A stretch of DNA of 64,000 nt, from NCBI GenBank assembly GCA_036245805.1, contig BTRK01000005.1, positions 34,577,469 through 34,641,468 of the forward strand, written 5' to 3'. Origin of the DNA: Pristionchus mayeri (taxonomy: Eukaryota > Nematoda > Chromadorea > Rhabditida > Neodiplogasteridae). A program made the translations under genes and the position numbers. The notes under the pieces were generated by a model. The model saw nothing but the letters and a program-made list of their open reading frames with translations. It was not told the DNA's origin and made no database searches. Shown here piece after piece: positions 58,600 through 64,000 of the stretch (the stretch's first letter is position 1; each line of letters starts with the position of its first letter).

Positions 58600-58826
58600 T
58601 AATCGTTGAAAGATGATCGGATTTCGCTAGAGCGCCTTCGCGACACAATGGCTTTTCCTTCGTTTATCGCATTATGCCGACAAATTCTTCTGATAAATTC
58701 GTGTGATCCGGAAATGGCATAGTGCAATCGGAGACTCATTCTTGTAAAAGAGAGATACATTGTTTTGTATTTTTTTATTGAAATTTGATTGAAAATCGAC
58801 AAGATTACTTGGAATGCAAACAACAA
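58600..58826 (-). repeat. Inverted duplicate, copy 2
   Basis: This is the inverted partner of 55337-55562. The minus-strand frame begins with the same MYLSFTRMSLRLHYAISGSH residues and ends earlier, because the similarity stops at the ACGATT boundary. Left of it lies a short ATTTTTCATTGTTTTGTAT duplication (58556-58598), a likely trace of the rearrangement. Confidence 0.75.
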
Positions 58827-59069
58827 GCAAGGAAAGTTATCTATCGCATTTGGGAATTAGAGTGGGTCTTCACTTCTCGAAAGTCTGAATTGCCAGGTAT
58901 ATTTGTCCTTATCTTTATTGATGATGGCTTTGTGCCTTGTTCGGAAAATACTGATTTCATGCTTCCCGTCCTCCAGAGCATGAAACTGAATTAGAATTGG
59001 GTAATATTTGTTGAGAATACGACAATACTCTTATAAAAACGTATGTTATCCCGCATTTGTAAATATCGA

Positions 59070-59991
59070 CTATTTCACAAACTGTGGGTTTCTGTGAAAG
59101 AATCGTCGAATAGAATCTGGGAATTGGATTTTTTGACTATTTTTTTACGTTTGAGATCATCTTTATCAAACCATTTAATCTCAATTTTAATTAGACTTTT
59201 GTCAAAAACACTGTTCACAATTTCAATAGATTTGAAATGAATTCGATTGAAAAGGGACATGAAGTTCGAATTGATGATAATCTTTAAAGGTTATATCAAT
59301 TAAAAATCAAGATGTCAAAGCTCTTACCGACCTCAATTTGCATTTATCAAATGCAAATCTGTTCACAATAACATTGACAGGATCTGATATGATTTGTGGG
59401 AGTGATTTAGGCGTATCCCAAAGATACTAAAAATATTGTAGATTGATCAAATAATAAATTTTGTTTAACGAACACTTTCAAAGCGCCTCTCCTCCTCAAG
59501 GGGATATAGTAGTCGGAACCACTCCCGATTCGATTGGCCCATGATGTATTCATTGCTTCCGTCATTAAATTTAACATCGTTTGCCTATTTTTAAAAAAAT
59601 AATACTAAATAACAAAAGCAATTTGATATGACAAACCTCCAAAATAAAAAGTTCCTCAGCGTTTCTCTTGTCCAATTTATGACGAGGTAATTCGGATAAC
59701 TGATACATTCGTTTACTTAAGACTGAGATCTCCTCAAGATCGTCTCTACAAATAAACAAATAATTCAAGATTATATTTTAACCTTAAAATAGTAGGCATC
59801 TCACTGATCCAGTCTGGAAAGCACATCGAATCATTAGTGAGCTCCGATAAATGGCCCTGAAACTATTGAGTCATCGAAAATAAGATAGATGTAAGGCTTA
59901 CAGTGTGGGACTCTTTCCTAATCAATTTGTGATCAGGAGAGTGCATGTCATTATCAGTGACTTGGTTAGCGCGTTTGCGTGTTTTATCCAT
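59070..59991 (-). pseudogene. F-box-like gene D, frameshifted and 3'-truncated
   Basis: Exon 1 (59902-59991) encodes MDKTRKRANQVTDNDMHSPD. The F-box exon that follows (about 59808-59859) reads GHLSELTNDS, then shifts. Compared with gene C it is 7 bases shorter (52 against 59 nt), so DVLSRLDQ lies in another frame. Later exons are recognisable: DDLEEISVLSKRMYQLSELP, NREWFRLLYPLEEERRF, VNVIVNRFAFDKCKLRS and NRIHFKSIEIVNSVFDKS. Counterparts of gene C exons 7 to 10 are missing. The break lies close to the rearranged block at 58046-58826. Confidence 0.7.
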
Positions 59992-60263
59992 TTCAAATTC
60001 TGAAAATTAAGTGAAATACAAACACTATGTTATGATTAGACATGGACTATGTCGTATTCATGCAAGAGGGGCGTGAAGAGGAAAGAGTATGAATGAGTAA
60101 GCCAATGCTCGGATCAAAGGGTCAACTTGTTTACTATCAGATGCAAATGCGGTCGCGATGCGTGCGCCGATGCGTGCGGGTACTATTTGCAGTTAATGTC
60201 AGCCGAATTTTCACGAATACCTAATTTTGTTGTCAATGCGTACTTAAAGGAGGAGTCTCAGAT

Positions 60264-60323
60264 AATAAGAGATTCTGAAATTTTCACGAGATAACAACGT
60301 GAAAATTTCAGAATCTCTTATCG
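60264..60323. other. Perfect 24-bp stem hairpin
   Basis: AAGAGATTCTGAAATTTTCA followed by CG, a 9-base loop, then the exact complement. It lies in the spacer between genes C and D. It may be a tiny palindromic element. There is no run of T to suggest an RNA polymerase III transcript. Confidence 0.6.
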
Positions 60324-60532
60324 TTTTGGAAACCTTCGCCATCCTAATGAAAGAGTCATTTTGTTTCGTGTTTCCTTTTCCCCTTCTTGAAGAGACTGAA
60401 TATCTCAAATCCGAGTCAATATCTGCCCATAAATGTTGGTAAATAGCTCATAATGAGGTTCTGATCTTAGATCTTTATTTTCACAATAAATTTCACTATT
60501 CAAATAAAAAAGCAAACAACAATCGATTAAGG

Positions 60533-62147
60533 CTAAGTCTCTTCATCGTTTCCCCCCTGGAACAATGCAATGAATGGCCACGGAGTAACATTATTCCTTT
60601 GAAACACAACTTTATGCCGGGTTCCAATGATTTCGATTTGATGCCAATCGTTGACTTCTGATGTATACTGAAAAATGGAGTTGCTAATGGTTTGGTCTAA
60701 AATCGCCTAAATATATATGCAGTCTTCAAAACTATTTGTTCATGCTGTTTGGAAAACTCGTTCAGACCTTTAGATCCAGTTCCAAATCGGCTTCGATGTC
60801 TTCTTGTGTGAAGTCTCTTGTGATAAGGATTCCCCACGAACCCTTTGCTTTTTCACGCAGACGTCTCTGAATTGGTCAATAGAAAGGTGTTTTCAAAAAC
60901 AATCGAACTTTGAGGGCGGATACCATCCACTTTGTGTCGATCTCAATATTGGCAGATAATATGGATCCAAATTTCGAAAGCGACTCCACGGACGACTCAC
61001 TTAGACTTAGAACGATTTCCTGAAACAAATCAGCATTGATATAATATTGTTATTTTCGCGTGCTTACACGAGAGAAATTAGCCTTTAGAATCGGAAGGCG
61101 GCCTGAATTGGCGTAATTTCGAAGAAAATCTTCATCGATACCAATTTTATCATCAGGGAAATGCAAGGCGATAGTTCGGGGTTTGGCCGCAATCAGAATT
61201 GAGAAAAATCTGCAAAGTTATTCGTACACTTAAATAAAGATTTAGTACCTGTTCCTGTCATTTACATTCAAGTTTTGGTCGAAAAAACTGTGAGTCATAT
61301 CAATTGCCGTGAAGTCGAGGCGTTCGAGGAGATCCAGAAAGTTACTGTCAACAATAAACTGCAAAATTGAGCATGCACTAACATACAAACAATGGGCGTT
61401 GAAACGCTTATCCTGAAAGAGAAAATCTCGTGGCAAAGAACAGACTCCACTGTGCAGTGCATCATAGACAGATAAAAAAGCGCAGTCAAATGTCAAACCG
61501 AAGTGAATGTGCATCTCTCAAAGGCAAATCTGTTCAGAATTGAAGAGACAGGGACTGGAATCGAAGATGAGCATGGCTTGGGCCGATCCCATGTATACTG
61601 AAATATAATATTTAAAAAAAAATATTCATAATTAAATTACCAAATGAAAACGCTTTCTATCAATCGCACTCGCTACCCGAAACAATTCATTCGATTGGTT
61701 GAAGATGTACTCCGCTCCTTCGATTTCAACTTTATATTCACTTCCCTAAATGTATTGCTTTTCCGGGAAAGCCAGCTTGACCAACCTCCAGAAGATACAG
61801 CTCTGCGGCTTCAACCTTGACAGCTTTCGGACGAGATAATTCTGATAATTTGCACATTCTCTTGCTCAATTGTTCCATTTCATCAAGATCATTGCTGAAA
61901 AATTTATAAAAAAAGAAGTAAAATTGTTATTAAAATGAGTATTCAAATGCGTACTGGTCTAGTCTAGCAAGCACTTCGAGTAAGCAGTCATCACTCAGCG
62001 AAGAAAAGTAGTCCTGAAAAGGAGAAATGTCTATAAGTTAACAGAGAACGGACTTACAACGTTGCTATTAGAATTACCGCTAGAACTTCTCGTCTCGGAC
62101 AAATTGCTTTCACTTTCTTGACGAGCTCGCTTGGGACTTGTTGCCAT
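60533..62147 (-). CDS. F-box-like gene C, complete reference copy
   Basis: Ten minus-strand exons with consistent phases: 62058-62147, 61955-62013, 61786-61894, 61641-61745, 61499-61597, 61249-61358, 61068-61209, 60909-61019, 60768-60866, 60533-60667 (about 352 residues). A basic, serine-rich N-terminus (MATSPKRARQESESNLSETR) precedes the F-box-like core DYFSSLSDDCLLEVLARLD and NDLDEMEQLSKRMCKLSELS. The remaining exons form a leucine-rich, repeat-like C-terminal region (FERCTFTS; FLDLLERLDFTAIDM; RRLREKAKGSWGILITRDF; WHQIEIIGTRHKVVFQ). The ATG lies four bases after TTTTACAG, fitting trans-splicing. Known F-box proteins recruit substrates to SCF ubiquitin ligases; in nematodes such families are often fast-evolving. 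The substrate is unknown. Confidence 0.8.
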
Positions 62148-62159
62148 CTAACTGTAAAA

Positions 62160-62720
62160 GGGGGAAATGAGAAGTTGGCAAAAGAACCAAAGCACTTCGA
62201 AATAGAAGCAGAAAAGTGAGAAAAACACACACTTGCGCTGTCCAAGGAGCAGATTGTTTACTAGCAGAAGCGAGCGCGGTCGCGTTGCGTGTTCGATTGA
62301 AGTAGGGAGCGATTGTGAGAGATTGTAGTGGAGAGAAAATGCATCGCCCATTTCGCAATTGCATAACATACTTTTGGATGTATTGATTCATTCGAGAAGT
62401 TATAATAATGTGAAAATCAAAATGAAACGAGTTTTAGTGCTCACAACAAACAACAATCGCAAAGGTGTGTTATTAAAGTAGATGACAATTTTCGTTAAGA
62501 TTATTAATTCGCGTTTTATTATTGAAAAATATTTAAGAAATAAGCTCTCAAAAGCCAGTCTGATTCTTCTGATCTCGTGATTATTATTCTTATTTTATGG
62601 CTCGTTTGTTTCATGGCGATTTGATAGCCGCCAGTTCGATCGTCGAGTATTGAATGCTGAAGTACATGTATGCTCATGATTTCACAAGAACTTTTTTTTT
62701 AAAAGTAATTATGCACTTAC
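62160..62720. other. No supported gene
   Basis: Spacer between genes C and E. The minus-strand frames at 62054-62391 overlap the leader of gene C and have no motif. The sequence upstream of gene C carries CTCCCCCTTTTACAG, which I read as the trans-splice acceptor. Confidence 0.4.
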
Positions 62721-62725
62721 TAACA

Positions 62726-63992
62726 AACCACATCAGACTGCAACTTATCCCCAATTTCCGATTTCCTGAAATCTCTCGTAATTCGAAAATACCATCTGCC
62801 ATCAACTTTCTCACGGAGACGCTTCTGAATGTTTCGATGAATCATTTGTTTTTAAAAAGTTATTGCTAACAATGAGAGCAGGGATTATCCAATTAGTATC
62901 GATAATCATCGAGTCACACAAAATCCGTCCATAAGAAGCCAAAAATGGCATGCATGATTGGTCTGGTTGTATTGTCACTGACTGCAAATTGATTGATTTA
63001 ATTGATGATAGTTCGATCAGAAAGTATCTGCTTGTAATTATGCCTGCGACTCACGATTTCTCTATTAAAATTGGTCTTCAAGATCGGGAGAAGAACAGAA
63101 CATGCATAATTTCTAAGAAAATGTTCATCGATGATGGAAGAATCGTTCATGAAAAGGAATTCCACCGAAATAGGCCGCACTGAGAGTACAGTTGTTTTAA
63201 GGCTGCAAATAAAATTGATATTTCATGAATTAAACATTCTGATACGTACCTCAATCTTGCAAGTCTATTCAATTCATTGTCAAAGTCGCAGTACATTAAA
63301 TGTATTGCTTTAAATGTGAAGCTACTCACGAACTCCACAAATATTTCATCAATGGACATATGTGAAAAATATTTGCACGGTTTAGAAGATCACGTTTTAT
63401 ACTTACATGAAGGAAATCACAGAACTCAAAGTGGAATCGTCTTGATGTCGCGTAAGGTCTATCCATATGCGCCTTCTTGCATCGAGATTGAATTGAGCTC
63501 GATTTTTTACAGTATACTCGCTTAAAACAAACAATATACCCATCTTTTTTTCAAAATGAGATACACTATTCACTGACCCACTTGCCCGGATTTCCGTTTC
63601 TGAAGTACTCCGAATCGGCATTCAAATTCCATCTTTGCAATGCCTTTATGTTCATAATTTCACATTTCGTAGCCTGATAAGAATAGTTTTAGTTTCATTC
63701 GAAAATGATAAAAACAAACCAAAGCGATGAATAATCCTTCCGCCTTCTTTACTCTTTGATGAGAATATTCGGAAAGTCTGCCCATTTTTGCACTCAATAT
63801 CTCAACCTAGTCAAGGTCCTTGCTGTAATCGAGTTCAACGAGTTCGTCTCGCCCATCAATCACTAGTAAATCTGCGCCATAAGGTTTACAGTTGGAAGTG
63901 GATACGTAAAGATCTTGAATACATGCGTATTGGTTACCCAGAAAGTGTGCTTGATGAAGGAATAATGGTAAAATCAATAGCGTAATACACAA
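62726..63992 (-). pseudogene. F-box-like gene E, runs off the window, broken
   Basis: Exons matching gene C in order on the minus strand: about 63760-63853 (KDLD, a TAG stop, then VEILSAKMGRLSEYSHQR), about 63585-63670 (EIMNIKALQRWNLNADSEYF), about 63411-63520 (uncertain), about 63252-63360 (MSIDEIFVEFVSSFTFKAIH), about 63049-63205 (IIDEHFLRNYACSVLLPILK), 62872-62982 (RILCDSMIIDTNWIIPALI) and about 62735-62828 (KRLREKVDGRWYFRITRDF). The TAG at the D-E position (DLD-stop-VE against DLDEME) is in the exon frame set by the homologous acceptor. No acceptor AG precedes the MSIDEIF exon. The F-box exon near 63860-63960 is only weakly recognisable. Probably a pseudogene. Confidence 0.6.
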
Positions 63993-64000
63993 TTCGCGCC

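Overview
The window is eukaryotic and almost certainly nematode. Genes are cut into many short exons joined by small introns ending in TTTCAG-like acceptors. Several start codons sit a few bases after an acceptor-like tract, as in trans-spliced nematode genes. The recognisable proteins are nematode-type: two serpentine chemoreceptors (a Str-like and an Srh/Sri-like one) and a tandem F-box-like family. The high intron density suggests a rhabditid or diplogastrid, but the species cannot be read from the sequence. A run of 500 N (22439-22938) is an assembly gap.

Layout. 1-8.4 kb: a decayed ribosomal protein eL20 (RPL18A) copy, two related fold-back elements, a Helitron-like fragment, and a complete non-autonomous LTR element (5275-7838, 5-bp target duplication) carrying tRNA-derived SINE copies in one LTR. 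8.5-9.4 kb: one multi-exon membrane-protein gene. 9.4-19.5 kb: fold-back elements (one with tRNA-like arms) between poorly resolved small membrane or secreted gene models. 20.2-22.4 kb: a Helitron-like 5' end, about 15.5 copies of a 120-bp minisatellite, then five 39-bp repeats built from heat-shock-element pentamers, next to the gap. 23.7-29.3 kb: a truncated Ty3/gypsy element on the minus strand, hemmed in by fold-backs. 29.4-33.5 kb: an intact Str-like receptor gene (12 exons) with a 1.4-kb fold-back in one intron. 35.6-42 kb: minus-strand F-box-like genes A and B plus a remnant, and hAT-type MITEs. 43-55 kb: a duplicated small acidic family. One member is split by a hAT MITE with a perfect 8-bp target duplication, one is intact, one is a relic. 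A PAN-like secreted gene with an in-frame TGA and many fold-backs lie among them. 55.8-57.7 kb: an Srh/Sri-like receptor. 59-64 kb: more minus-strand F-box-like paralogs (one intact, two broken).

The picture is a fast-evolving chromosome-arm-like region. Expanded environmental-response families (chemoreceptors, F-box adaptors, lineage-restricted small proteins) are duplicating and decaying while fold-back DNA transposons insert into introns, exons and one start codon. The genes do not form one pathway. Their common theme is rapid birth and death next to mobile DNA.
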